DNA from: an uncultured Ruminococcus sp.
Lineage (GTDB): Bacteria; Bacillota; Clostridia; Oscillospirales; Ruminococcaceae
Length of the DNA: 26,903 bases
Direction of reading: 5' to 3'
Assembly: GCA_937907215.1 (NCBI GenBank)
Contig: CALESG010000123.1
Coordinates: 1 to 26,903, forward strand
In this document: piece by piece, positions 17,602 through 25,075 of the stretch
Layout of the letters: each line of letters opens with the position of its first letter
How positions within the stretch are numbered: position 1 is the first letter of the stretch
Notes under the pieces: generated by a model
Told to the model about the DNA's origin: nothing
The model's database searches: none
Seen by the model: the letters and a program-made list of their open reading frames with translations, nothing else
Made by a program: the position numbers and the translations under genes

Positions 17602-17892
17602 ATGAGCGTAGTAATAATAGGTGGTAATGATCGTATGGCAACTATGTATAAAAATATATGCAAGAATTATAATTGCAAGGCAAAGGTTTTTACACAAATG
17701 CCGCCGGATTTTATCAATAAACTTGGAACGCCGGATTTGATGGTGCTTTTTACAAATACTTGTTGCCATAAAATGGCTATAAGCGTAAATAAGCGATCTC
17801 AGAAGTATGATATTCCTGTGGCAAAGGTTCACAATGCCAGTGCTAATGCATTAAAAAACGTTTTAGAGCAGTATTGTTCAGGAAAAAGTTAA
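17602..17892 (+). CDS. DUF2325-family protein linked to iron uptake genes
   Basis: The 96-residue protein matches the DUF2325 pattern I know: N-terminal VVIIGGNDRM (a nucleotide- or ligand-binding-like beta-Gly turn), KNICKNYNCKAKVF, then PDLMVLFTNTCCHKMA and a C-terminal VHNASANALKNVLE. It has five cysteines, including a Cys-Cys pair followed by His (residues 54-56), which could bind metal; that is inference. GGAAAGGAG before the ATG is a strong ribosome site. It has its own consensus promoter with a DtxR-like site and precedes feoA by 209 bases. The molecular function of the family is unknown. Confidence 0.85.
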   Translation: MSVVIIGGNDRMATMYKNICKNYNCKAKVFTQMPPDFINKLGTPDLMVLFTNTCCHKMAISVNKRSQKYDIPVAKVHNASANALKNVLEQYCSGKS

Positions 17893-17995
17893 TATTAGTT
17901 GATCTCAGATATGAAAAAATAGTGCACATTTTTACTTTGATTTTTGTAGAGTTATACAAAGATAGCAATCTGTGATATATTTTTTTATAAAGCTC

Positions 17996-18024
17996 TTGAC
18001 ATGAAAGGAAAAATGTTGTATTAT
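17996..18024 (+). promoter_or_regulatory. sigma-A promoter of the feoA-feoB genes
   Basis: TTGACA at 17996-18001, 17 bases, TATTAT at 18019-18024. It is followed after eight bases by the second TTAG-N6-CTAA site. The 100 bases between the DUF2325 stop and this promoter hold only AT-rich sequence with no clear terminator. Confidence 0.85.
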
Positions 18025-18032
18025 AAATAAGG

Positions 18033-18046
18033 TTAGCGAAAACTAA
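18033..18046. promoter_or_regulatory. DtxR-like operator, site 2
   Basis: TTAGCGAAAACTAA (TTAG-N6-CTAA), one base different from the core of site 1, and at nearly the same distance (eight against nine bases) from its -10 box. Confidence 0.65.
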
Positions 18047-18062
18047 TCTATTTATTTTATCA

Positions 18063-18081
18063 TAAGGTAAGGCTAAACTAA
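18063..18081. promoter_or_regulatory. DtxR toxbox-like operator in feoA leader
   Basis: TAAGGTAAGGCTAAACTAA matches 16 of 19 positions of the classical DtxR/IdeR consensus TTAGGTTAGGCTAACCTAA. It lies 17 bases after site 2 and just before the feoA ribosome site. Confidence 0.5.
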
Positions 18082-18101
18082 CTTTGAAAGGAGATTTTTG
18101 T

Positions 18102-18314
18102 ATGATGCCTCTTACATTTGCTGATACTGGCAAAGAAAATATTATTAAAAAAGTTGGAGGAAATTCTGAAACGAGAAAATTTCTTGAAAATTTAGGATTT
18201 GTTGCTGGAGCATCTGTTATAATAATAAATGAAATTGGTGGAAATGTTATTGTAAATATCAAAGATTCAAGAGTTGCTGTTTCTAAGGAGATGGCTTGCA
18301 AAATCATGATTTAG
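18102..18314 (+). CDS. feoA: FeoA-family ferrous iron transport protein, first copy
   Basis: SH3-like cytoplasmic protein that supports FeoB-dependent Fe(II) uptake. The 70-residue product shows the family pattern: FLENLGFVAGASVIIINE, then GGNVIVNIKDSRVAVSKEMA and a hydrophobic C-terminus. The start is ATG 18102, eight bases after AAAGGAG; a second ATG follows directly and an upstream TTG at 18084 overlaps the ribosome site. It belongs to a FeoA subgroup distinct from the copy at 18888. The acetyltransferase gene follows 11 bases on. Confidence 0.92.
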   Translation: MMPLTFADTGKENIIKKVGGNSETRKFLENLGFVAGASVIIINEIGGNVIVNIKDSRVAVSKEMACKIMI

Positions 18315-18325
18315 GTGGTGAATCT

Positions 18326-18901
18326 ATGAAAAGTATAGGAACAGAATCAATTGAAACAAAAAGACTTGTTTTAAGAAGATTTAAATATTCAGATTGCAAC
18401 GATGCATTAAGAAATTGGGCTGGTGATGAAAAAATACAAAATTCATATGGTGAGCCTGTATATTCCACTGAATCTGATGTTATGTTCCTTTTGAAAAAGT
18501 ATATATTTTTATATTCTGATAATAACTATTTTAGATGGGCAATTATAGAAAAGGAAAGCGGTGAATGTATAGGTCAAATTGCATTTTTTCTTGTAGACTG
18601 TAAAAATAATTTTGCAGAAATAGAGTATTGTATTGGTTCAAAATATCAAAATGTAGGATATGCTACTGAAGCAACAAAAGCTATCATTGAATATGGTTTT
18701 AAAAAGATTGAATTTCATAAAATTCAAATTTGTCATAGATCAAATAACTTGCCATCAAAACGAGTTATTCAAAAATGTGAATTCATTTTTGAAGGGGCTT
18801 TGCGTGATTACTTTTTTATTGATGGAAAGTATTATGATAGGCTTTATTATTCAATTTTAATTGATGAATTTATAAGGAGGAGTAAAAATGCCGACACTTA
18901 A
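18326..18901 (+). CDS. GNAT-family N-acetyltransferase (RimJ/RimL-like)
   Basis: The 191-residue protein has the layout of RimJ/RimL-type acetyltransferases: an N-terminal IETKRLVLRRFKYSD strand, GECIGQIAF before motif A, and the acetyl-CoA pyrophosphate loop at QNVGYATEA (about residues 108-116). NLPSKRVIQKCEFIFEGALR follows, the usual N.xS.rvmek.GF.eG.lR block with Cys in place of Gly. The substrate cannot be told from sequence. AGGTGG before ATG 18326 is the ribosome site. It sits between two feoA genes and overlaps the second by 14 bases, so it is co-translated with iron transport. Base composition is like its neighbours, slightly AT-richer. Confidence 0.88.
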   Translation: MKSIGTESIETKRLVLRRFKYSDCNDALRNWAGDEKIQNSYGEPVYSTESDVMFLLKKYIFLYSDNNYFRWAIIEKESGECIGQIAFFLVDCKNNFAEIEYCIGSKYQNVGYATEATKAIIEYGFKKIEFHKIQICHRSNNLPSKRVIQKCEFIFEGALRDYFFIDGKYYDRLYYSILIDEFIRRSKNADT

Positions 18902-19109
18902 AGATGCAAAAATCGGCACAACTGTTACAGTTAAGAAACTTAACTGTACAGGTGCTATTAAACGCAGAATAATGGATATGGGTATTACAAAGGGTACTGA
19001 CATATATATCCGAAAAGTTGCACCTCTTGGTGATCCAATTGAAGTTACTGTAAGAGGATATGAGCTTTCACTTAGAAAAGCTGATGCAGAAAATATCGAA
19101 GTGCTTTAA
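18888..19109 (+). CDS. feoA: FeoA-family ferrous iron transport protein, second copy
   Basis: A second FeoA, 73 residues, with the classical pattern TLKDAKIGTTVTVKKLNCTGAIKRR split by the helix RIMDMGITKGTDI, then VAPLGDPIEVTVRGYELSLRK and AENIEV. This copy resembles the standard FeoA adjacent to FeoB more than the first does. AAGGAGG at 18874-18880, inside the acetyltransferase gene, gives strong initiation, and the start overlaps that gene's 3' end. feoB follows 62 bases on. Confidence 0.95.
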   Translation: MPTLKDAKIGTTVTVKKLNCTGAIKRRIMDMGITKGTDIYIRKVAPLGDPIEVTVRGYELSLRKADAENIEVL

Positions 19110-19120
19110 TAAAAGCACTT
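19099..19120 (+). terminator. hairpin at the end of second feoA
   Basis: AAGTGCTT, loop TAATAA, AAGCACTT: a perfect 8-bp stem spanning the feoA stop codon, followed by TAATATTT rather than a T run. It could attenuate transcription or protect the upstream mRNA. Confidence 0.4.
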
Positions 19121-19137
19121 TAATATTTACAAATAAG

Positions 19138-19151
19138 TTAGTATAAACTAA
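19138..19151. promoter_or_regulatory. DtxR-like operator, site 3
   Basis: TTAGTATAAACTAA (TTAG-N6-CTAA) immediately before the feoB ribosome site. TAATAT just upstream may be a -10 box, but no convincing -35 was found. Confidence 0.55.
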
Positions 19152-19171
19152 TTACAGAAAGGAAAATGTTT

Positions 19172-21331
19172 ATGGAAATAAAAATTGCACTTGCCGGAAA
19201 TCCTAACTGCGGCAAGACTACACTTTTTAATGCACTCACCGGTTCTAATCAGTTTGTAGGAAACTGGCCTGGAGTAACTGTTGAGAAAAAAGAGGGCCGC
19301 CTTAAAGGTCATAAAGACGTTGTAATAACAGATCTTCCGGGCATATATTCACTTTCGCCATATACGCTCGAAGAAGTTGTAGCAAGAAATTATTTGATAG
19401 GAGAGCATCCAAATGCTATCTTAAATATAATCGATGGAACGAATCTTGAGAGAAATTTGTATCTTACGACTCAGCTTGTAGAACTTGGCATACCGGTAGT
19501 TTGTGCAATAAATATGATGGACATTGTAAGGAAAAACGGTGATAAGATAGATAAAGAAAGACTTTCAAAAGAACTTGGCTGTACCGTAGTTGAGATTTCA
19601 GCTTTAAAAAATAATGGAATAATAGAAGCCGCAGAAGCAGCTGTTGATGCTGCTAATTCGGGTGTACGTCAAATACCCCATCATAAGTTTTGTGGCTGTG
19701 TAGAACATGCACTTGCACATATAGAAGAATATATGCTTCATAGTGTTCCTGAAGAACATCAAAGGTGGTATGCTATAAAGCTTTTTGAACGAGATGAAAA
19801 AGTGTATGAAACTCTTAATACAACAGAAGAACAAAAAGATCATATTGAAAGTGATATAGCTGCTGCCGAAGAAGAGATGGATGATGACAGTGAAAGCATT
19901 ATTACTAATGAGAGATATGTTTACATAGCAGAAGTTATAAAAACTTGTCTTAAAAAGAAAAATAAAGGCGGTATGACAACATCTGATAAGATTGATAGAA
20001 TAGTTACCAATCGTTTTCTTGCACTTCCAATTTTTGCGGTAATAATGTTTATAGTTTATTATGTTTCCATAACTACAGTAGGCAGTTTCCTTACAGACTG
20101 GACTAATGATACACTATTTGGAGAATGGATACTTCCAAGTGCACAAAGTGGTCTTGAACATATAGGCTGTGCAGATTGGCTTATAGGACTTGTTGTTGAT
20201 GGTATTATCGGAGGTGTAGGTTCAGTACTTGGTTTTGTTCCACAGCTACTTGTATTATTTATATTTCTTGCATTTTTGGAATCTTGTGGCTATATGGCAA
20301 GAATTGCATTTGTTATGGACAGAGTATTCAGAAAATTTGGATTGTCAGGAAAATCATTTATTCCTATGCTTATCGGTACAGGTTGCGGCGTACCTGGAAT
20401 TATGGCAAGCAGAACAATTGAAAATGAACGTGACAGAAGAATGACTATAATGACTACCACATTTATTCCGTGCGGTGCTAAACTTCCTATTATTGGACTT
20501 ATTGCCGGAGCATTATTTGGAAATGCCGGTTGGGTTGCAACGTCTGCATATTTTATTGGTGTTGCTGCCATAATTGTTTCCGGTATTATTCTTAAGAAAA
20601 CAAAGATATTTGCAGGAGATCCGGCACCATTTGTAATGGAACTTCCAGCATATCATCTTCCTACTGTTAGTAATGTACTTCGTTCAATGTGGGAACGTGG
20701 ATGGTCGTTTATTAAAAAGGCAGGAACTGTAATCTTGCTTTCTGCAATAGTGCTTTGGTTCTTACAGAGCTTTGGTATTGAGGGCGGATCATTTGGCATG
20801 GTAGAAGATCTTGACAATTCTGTACTTGCAAAGATTGGCAATATAATTGCACCTCTGTTTGTGCCACTTGGTTGGGGAAATTGGAAAGCAGCTGTTGCAA
20901 CTATTACAGGTCTTATTGCAAAGGAAAATGTTGTTACTACATTCGGTACATTGTTCCATGTTTCTGGAGAAATCTCAGAAAGCGGAGATGAAATTTGGAA
21001 TCTGCTGACAAATACATTTACTGCACTATCAGGTTACTCATTCTTAATATTCAATCTTTTGTGTGCTCCTTGTTTTGCAGCAATGGGTGCTATCAAGCGT
21101 GAAATGAATAGTGCAAAGTGGACTGTATTTGCAATTTCATATCAATGCGTATTTGCATATGCAATTTCATTAATTATTTATCAATTTGGCATGCTATTTA
21201 CAGGTAATGCAAACATTATAGGATTAACATTTGCTGTAGTAGTTTTGGTATTTATGATTTATATGTTAGCAAGACCTAATAATGCTGATAAATTCTTAAA
21301 GAAAGAAAAAATCTCAGCGAAAGCGAAGTGA
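19172..21331 (+). CDS. feoB: ferrous iron transporter FeoB
   Basis: Main Fe(II) permease with a cytoplasmic GTPase domain. The 719-residue product starts at ATG 19172, eight bases after AGAAAGGA; the ATG at 19166 is too close to it. G motifs: GNPNCGKT at 9-16, DLPG 54-57, NMMD 114-117 and SAL 143-145. A charged helical GDI-like region follows (about 165-265). The membrane part has the two Gate regions, with IGTGCGVPGIMASRTIENER and FIPCGAKLPII in the first and FIKKAGTVILLSAIVLWFL starting the second. The C-terminus is basic (FLKKEKISAKAK). Length and motifs are normal. Confidence 0.98.
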   Translation: MEIKIALAGNPNCGKTTLFNALTGSNQFVGNWPGVTVEKKEGRLKGHKDVVITDLPGIYSLSPYTLEEVVARNYLIGEHPNAILNIIDGTNLERNLYLTTQLVELGIPVVCAINMMDIVRKNGDKIDKERLSKELGCTVVEISALKNNGIIEAAEAAVDAANSGVRQIPHHKFCGCVEHALAHIEEYMLHSVPEEHQRWYAIKLFERDEKVYETLNTTEEQKDHIESDIAAAEEEMDDDSESIITNERYVYIAEVIKTCLKKKNKGGMTTSDKIDRIVTNRFLALPIFAVIMFIVYYVSITTVGSFLTDWTNDTLFGEWILPSAQSGLEHIGCADWLIGLVVDGIIGGVGSVLGFVPQLLVLFIFLAFLESCGYMARIAFVMDRVFRKFGLSGKSFIPMLIGTGCGVPGIMASRTIENERDRRMTIMTTTFIPCGAKLPIIGLIAGALFGNAGWVATSAYFIGVAAIIVSGIILKKTKIFAGDPAPFVMELPAYHLPTVSNVLRSMWERGWSFIKKAGTVILLSAIVLWFLQSFGIEGGSFGMVEDLDNSVLAKIGNIIAPLFVPLGWGNWKAAVATITGLIAKENVVTTFGTLFHVSGEISESGDEIWNLLTNTFTALSGYSFLIFNLLCAPCFAAMGAIKREMNSAKWTVFAISYQCVFAYAISLIIYQFGMLFTGNANIIGLTFAVVVLVFMIYMLARPNNADKFLKKEKISAKAK

Positions 21332-21336
21332 TAATA

Positions 21337-21501
21337 ATGGCTACTGCAATTGTTGGTTTTATAGTTCTTGCTATTGTTATTCTTGTTATATTAAAACTAC
21401 ATAGTGACAAGAAAAAAGGCAAGTCATCATGCGGTTGTAAATGCAGCGGCTGTCCTAATTCATCAATTTGCCACGAAAAAAACAGTAAGCCCAAAGTTTG
21501 A
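21337..21501 (+). CDS. FeoB-associated Cys-rich membrane protein
   Basis: A 54-residue protein five bases after the feoB stop. It has one N-terminal membrane helix (about residues 4-20, AIVGFIVLAIVILVILK), a Lys-rich turn and the cysteine block CGCKCSGCPNSSICH. That layout is the FeoB-associated Cys-rich membrane protein family (PF12669), the Firmicutes counterpart of FeoC-like accessories. There is no good ribosome site, so it is probably coupled to feoB translation. It likely assists Fe(II) passage or signalling at FeoB; the mechanism is unknown. Confidence 0.9.
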   Translation: MATAIVGFIVLAIVILVILKLHSDKKKGKSSCGCKCSGCPNSSICHEKNSKPKV

Positions 21502-21523
21502 AACAGATGTTAAAACTTATAAA

Positions 21524-21556
21524 AAAGCCCACAAGTACAAAATGCTTGTGGGCTTT
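21524..21556. terminator. bidirectional terminator between feo genes and carB
   Basis: AAAGCCCACAAG (21524-21535), nine-base loop, CTTGTGGGCTTT (21545-21556): a perfect 12-bp stem. The A run on the left reads as a T run for minus-strand carB transcripts; the right flank TTTATATT serves the feo transcript. Confidence 0.85.
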
Positions 21557-21564
21557 ATATTAGC

Positions 21565-21614
21565 AACAAGACCATTTACTGCGACTTTTGAGATCTTCAG
21601 TAAATGGTCTTGTT
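21565..21614. terminator. second convergent hairpin, 17-bp perfect stem
   Basis: AACAAGACCATTTACTG (21565-21581) and its exact complement at 21598-21614 enclose a 16-base loop. It lies between the first terminator and the carB stop, with T-rich sequence after it on the plus strand. It may be a second terminator or a remnant of a small inverted-repeat element. Confidence 0.6.
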
Positions 21615-21638
21615 TATTATAATAAACTTTTTATAAAA

Positions 21639-24600
21639 TTACTTTATATCAGCATGATAATCTTGAAGTGATTTAACACCAAACTGTGTCTTTTCTATAA
21701 GGGCACGGATACCTTCGGCACTTGCCTTGGCAGCAGCCATTGTTGTAATATAAGGGATCTTATGCTTAATAGCAGCTTTACGAATATAGCTATCATCGTG
21801 TGCACTGCTTTTGCCGGCTGGTGTATTGATAATCAACTGGATTTCGTGGTTTGCAATCTGATCTGGAATATTAGGACGACCTTCGTAAACCTTGAAAATT
21901 CTTTCTGCAGGAATGCCAGCTTCAGTAATCATTTTATAGCATCCATTTGTTGCGATAATCTTAAATCCAAGATCATCAAAAGCAGTTGCAATTTCAATAA
22001 GTTCAGATTTATCACGATTACAAACACTAAGAAGAACTGTTCCTTCTGTAGGAAGTTTTATTTGAGTTGCTTCTTGAGCCTTATAATATGCTTCACCAAA
22101 TGAATCTGACATACCAAGTACTTCACCGGTAGAACGCATTTCAGGTCCAAGGACAGGATCTACTTCTTGGAACATATTGAATGGGAATACAGCTTCCTTA
22201 ACACCATAATGCTTTATCTCTCTATCAGTAAGTCCTTCAACAGGAGATGGATTTCCTGTAAATTCAGAAGTCATAATCTCTGTAGCAAGTTTTACCATAT
22301 TTATATCGCATACCTTTGAAACAAGCGGAACAGTTCTTGATGCTCTTGGATTTGCCTCCAAAACATATACTGTATCGCCTTCAATAGCGTACTGCATATT
22401 CATAAGACCACGAACGTTCATTTCAACTGCAATCTTCTTTGTATACTCCTTAATTGTTGCAATCATCTTATCTGAGAGATTTTTTGCTGGGAGAATACAA
22501 GCAGAGTCACCAGAATGTACGCCAGCAAGCTCAATATGCTCCATAACAGCTGGTACGAAGCAATGAATTCCATCGGAAATAGCATCTGCTTCACACTCTG
22601 TAGCATGATTTAAGAATCGGTCAATAAGAATAGGGCGGTCAGGTGTTACACCTACAGCAGCAGCCATATAAACACGCATCATTTCATCATCGTGAACGAT
22701 TTCCATTCCTCTGCCGCCAAGAACGTATGATGGACGCACCATTACAGGATAACCTATCTTATTTGCAATTTCAAGTGCCTCATCAACATTTACAGCCATG
22801 CCTGATTCTGGCATAGGGATTCCAAGTCTGTCCATCATTGCACGGAAATGATCTCTATCTTCTGCAAGGTCAATTGTTTCAGGAGTTGTACCGAGAATAT
22901 TTACGCCATTCTTCTTAAGATCGGCTGCAAGATTAAGCGGTGTCTGACCACCAAATTGAGCTATAACACCAATTGGCTTTTCCTTTTCATGAATACTCAA
23001 TACATCTTCAAGAGTAAGAGGTTCAAAATAAAGCTTATCAGAAGTATCATAATCAGTTGAAACTGTTTCAGGATTGCAGTTTACAATGATTGATTCAAAG
23101 CCCATTTTCTTAAGAGCAAGTGCTGCATGGACGCAACAATAGTCAAATTCAATACCTTGACCTATTCTATTAGGACCACCGCCAAGAATCATAATTTTCT
23201 TTTTATCAGATGAAGGACTATTATCCTTATCCAGATGATAAGTGGAATAATAATAAGAAGCATTTTGTTTACCGCTTACATGTACACCTTCCCATGCTTC
23301 ACGGATTCCATATTCATATCTTGCGTTTCTGATATTTTCTTCAGGAACTTCAAGAATCTGACTTAAATAACGGTCACTGAAACCATCAAGCTTTGCCTGG
23401 CGAAGAACATTCTTTTCAGGAACATTGCCCTTAATTGCAATGAGAGATTCTTCTTCATCAAGAATTTCCTTCATTTGCTGTAAGAACCAGTGCTTGATTT
23501 TTGTGATTTCATATATTTCATCAATAGTAGCACCTTTACGAAGAGCTTCATATATAATGAACTGACGTTCACTTGATGGATAACGAAGCTTTGCAAGCAA
23601 TTCTTCCTTGGAAAGTGAATTGAAATTCTTAGCAAATCCTAAACCATATCTACCTGTTTCAAGACTGCGAATAGCTTTTTGGAAAGCTTCCTTATAAGTT
23701 TTACCAATGCTCATTACTTCGCCTACAGCTCTCATCTGTGTGCCTAATTTATCTTCAGAACCCTTGAATTTTTCAAAAGCCCAGCGAGCAAACTTAATTA
23801 CAACATAATCGCCATCTGGAACATATTTATCAAGTGTACCGTATTTACTACAAGTAATATCTTTTAAAGTAAGACCACAAGCAAGCAGTGCAGATACAAA
23901 AGCAATAGGGAAACCAGTTGCTTTTGATGCAAGAGCTGATGAACGTGATGTTCGTGGATTGATTTCAATTACTACGATTCTGCCTGTTTCAGGGTCGTGT
24001 GCAAACTGACAATTACAGCCACCGATAACCTCAATAGCTTCAACAATTTTATAAGACTGTTCCTGAAGTTTTTTCTGAACATCTTCGGAAATAGTGAGCA
24101 TAGGAGCTGAACAGAATGAGTCACCTGTATGAACTCCAATTGGGTCGATATTCTCTATAAAGCATACTGTAATAATATTATTTTCAGAATCACGTACAAC
24201 TTCAAGTTCAAGTTCTTCCCAACCACTGATACATTCTTCAACAAGAACCTGTCCTACAAGGCTTGCCTGAAGTCCTCTTTCACATACGACTTTGAGTTCA
24301 TCAACATTATAAACGAGTCCGCCGCCGGCACCGCCCATTGTATATGCAGGACGCAGTACAACTGGATACTTAAGCTTATCTGCAATCGCCATAGCCTCTT
24401 CTACAGAATAAGCAACTTCGCTTCGAGCCATTTCAATTCCAAGCTTATTCATTGTATGCTTGAATTCAATACGGTCTTCGCCTCTTTCGATCGCATCGAC
24501 CTGTACGCCAATTACTTTTACATTGTATTTTTCAAGAACACCTGCTTCTGAAAGTTCAGAACAAAGGTTAAGTCCCGACTGTCCGCCCAAATTAGGTAGC

Positions 24601-24857
24601 AATGCATCTGGACGTTCTTTTTCAATAATTTGAGTAAGTCTGTTTAGATTAAGTGGCTCAATATATGTGATGTCAGCAACATCAGCATCTGTCATGATAG
24701 TGGCCGGATTAGAATTAACCAATACGATTTCATATCCGAGTTGACGCAGTGCCTTACACGCCTGTGTACCCGAATAGTCGAATTCGCAAGCCTGGCCGAT
24801 AATAATCGGGCCGGATCCAATAATCATAATTTTGTTAATATCTTGTCTTTTAGGCAT
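21639..24857 (-). CDS. carB: carbamoyl-phosphate synthase large subunit
   Basis: Makes carbamoyl phosphate from bicarbonate, ATP and ammonia for arginine and pyrimidine synthesis. The 1,072-residue protein has the two homologous halves, each opening with a nucleotide-binding block (IGSGPIIIGQACEFDYSGTQ and GGGPNRIGQGIEFDYC) and holding an ATP-grasp domain (for example VLRPAYTMGGAGGG and VRPSYVLGGRGME). The last 140 residues or so are the MGS-like allosteric domain starting LPTEGTVLLSVCNRDKSE. The start is ATG at 24857, with GGAGAA eight bases before it; the longer frame to 24890 lacks a ribosome site. carA, the glutaminase subunit, is not adjacent on either side. It is transcribed alone, converging on the feo genes. 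Confidence 0.97.
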   Translation of the reverse strand: MPKRQDINKIMIIGSGPIIIGQACEFDYSGTQACKALRQLGYEIVLVNSNPATIMTDADVADITYIEPLNLNRLTQIIEKERPDALLPNLGGQSGLNLCSELSEAGVLEKYNVKVIGVQVDAIERGEDRIEFKHTMNKLGIEMARSEVAYSVEEAMAIADKLKYPVVLRPAYTMGGAGGGLVYNVDELKVVCERGLQASLVGQVLVEECISGWEELELEVVRDSENNIITVCFIENIDPIGVHTGDSFCSAPMLTISEDVQKKLQEQSYKIVEAIEVIGGCNCQFAHDPETGRIVVIEINPRTSRSSALASKATGFPIAFVSALLACGLTLKDITCSKYGTLDKYVPDGDYVVIKFARWAFEKFKGSEDKLGTQMRAVGEVMSIGKTYKEAFQKAIRSLETGRYGLGFAKNFNSLSKEELLAKLRYPSSERQFIIYEALRKGATIDEIYEITKIKHWFLQQMKEILDEEESLIAIKGNVPEKNVLRQAKLDGFSDRYLSQILEVPEENIRNARYEYGIREAWEGVHVSGKQNASYYYSTYHLDKDNSPSSDKKKIMILGGGPNRIGQGIEFDYCCVHAALALKKMGFESIIVNCNPETVSTDYDTSDKLYFEPLTLEDVLSIHEKEKPIGVIAQFGGQTPLNLAADLKKNGVNILGTTPETIDLAEDRDHFRAMMDRLGIPMPESGMAVNVDEALEIANKIGYPVMVRPSYVLGGRGMEIVHDDEMMRVYMAAAVGVTPDRPILIDRFLNHATECEADAISDGIHCFVPAVMEHIELAGVHSGDSACILPAKNLSDKMIATIKEYTKKIAVEMNVRGLMNMQYAIEGDTVYVLEANPRASRTVPLVSKVCDINMVKLATEIMTSEFTGNPSPVEGLTDREIKHYGVKEAVFPFNMFQEVDPVLGPEMRSTGEVLGMSDSFGEAYYKAQEATQIKLPTEGTVLLSVCNRDKSELIEIATAFDDLGFKIIATNGCYKMITEAGIPAERIFKVYEGRPNIPDQIANHEIQLIINTPAGKSSAHDDSYIRKAAIKHKIPYITTMAAAKASAEGIRALIEKTQFGVKSLQDYHADIK

Positions 24858-24872
24858 AATATTCTCCAAACC

Positions 24873-24921
24873 CGTGCATTGCAATTGCACGATTGCTTAT
24901 TTGCCGTTTATAACTCCGGCA
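24873..24921 (-). promoter_or_regulatory. carB leader with two inverted repeats
   Basis: On the minus strand the 5' leader holds TGCCG-N10-CGGCA (24902-24921), then CGTGCA-N7-TGCACG (24873-24891), the latter containing the 10-bp palindrome TGCAATTGCA. They end just before the carB ribosome site. No PyrR-box sequence was recognised. Confidence 0.4.
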
Positions 24922-24936
24922 TTTTCCCTTCTTTAT

Positions 24937-24965
24937 ATAATAACACAAAAAAACTTTTTTTGCAA
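24937..24965 (-). promoter_or_regulatory. carB promoter
   Basis: Minus strand: TTGCAA (24965-24960), 17 bases, TATTAT (24942-24937). This places the start of transcription about 70 bases before the carB ATG. The 260-base gap upstream to ddh is very AT-rich and otherwise holds only the ddh hairpin. Confidence 0.7.
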
Positions 24966-25075
24966 CACATAATTACAAAAAAATAATATAAATCATATTT
25001 TTTAATGTTTTTAAAAGCGTCTGCTTAATAATTTTATTTTTATAAAACGATATGTATATCATGTACACATAGAAC

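Noticed and set aside
18001..19170. GNAT gene as recent horizontal insertion
   Set aside because: No flanking repeats or mobile genes are visible, and its composition and ribosome-site signals match its neighbours, so transfer is not supported.
20229..20444. A 71-codon plus-strand frame inside feoB
   Set aside because: It is a different frame of the FeoB membrane region, has no ribosome site and matches no motif.
24966..25075. Possible small gene or RNA in the AT-rich gap between carB and ddh
   Set aside because: Only A/T runs and chance short inverted repeats were seen; no coding pattern or conserved RNA fold was recognised.
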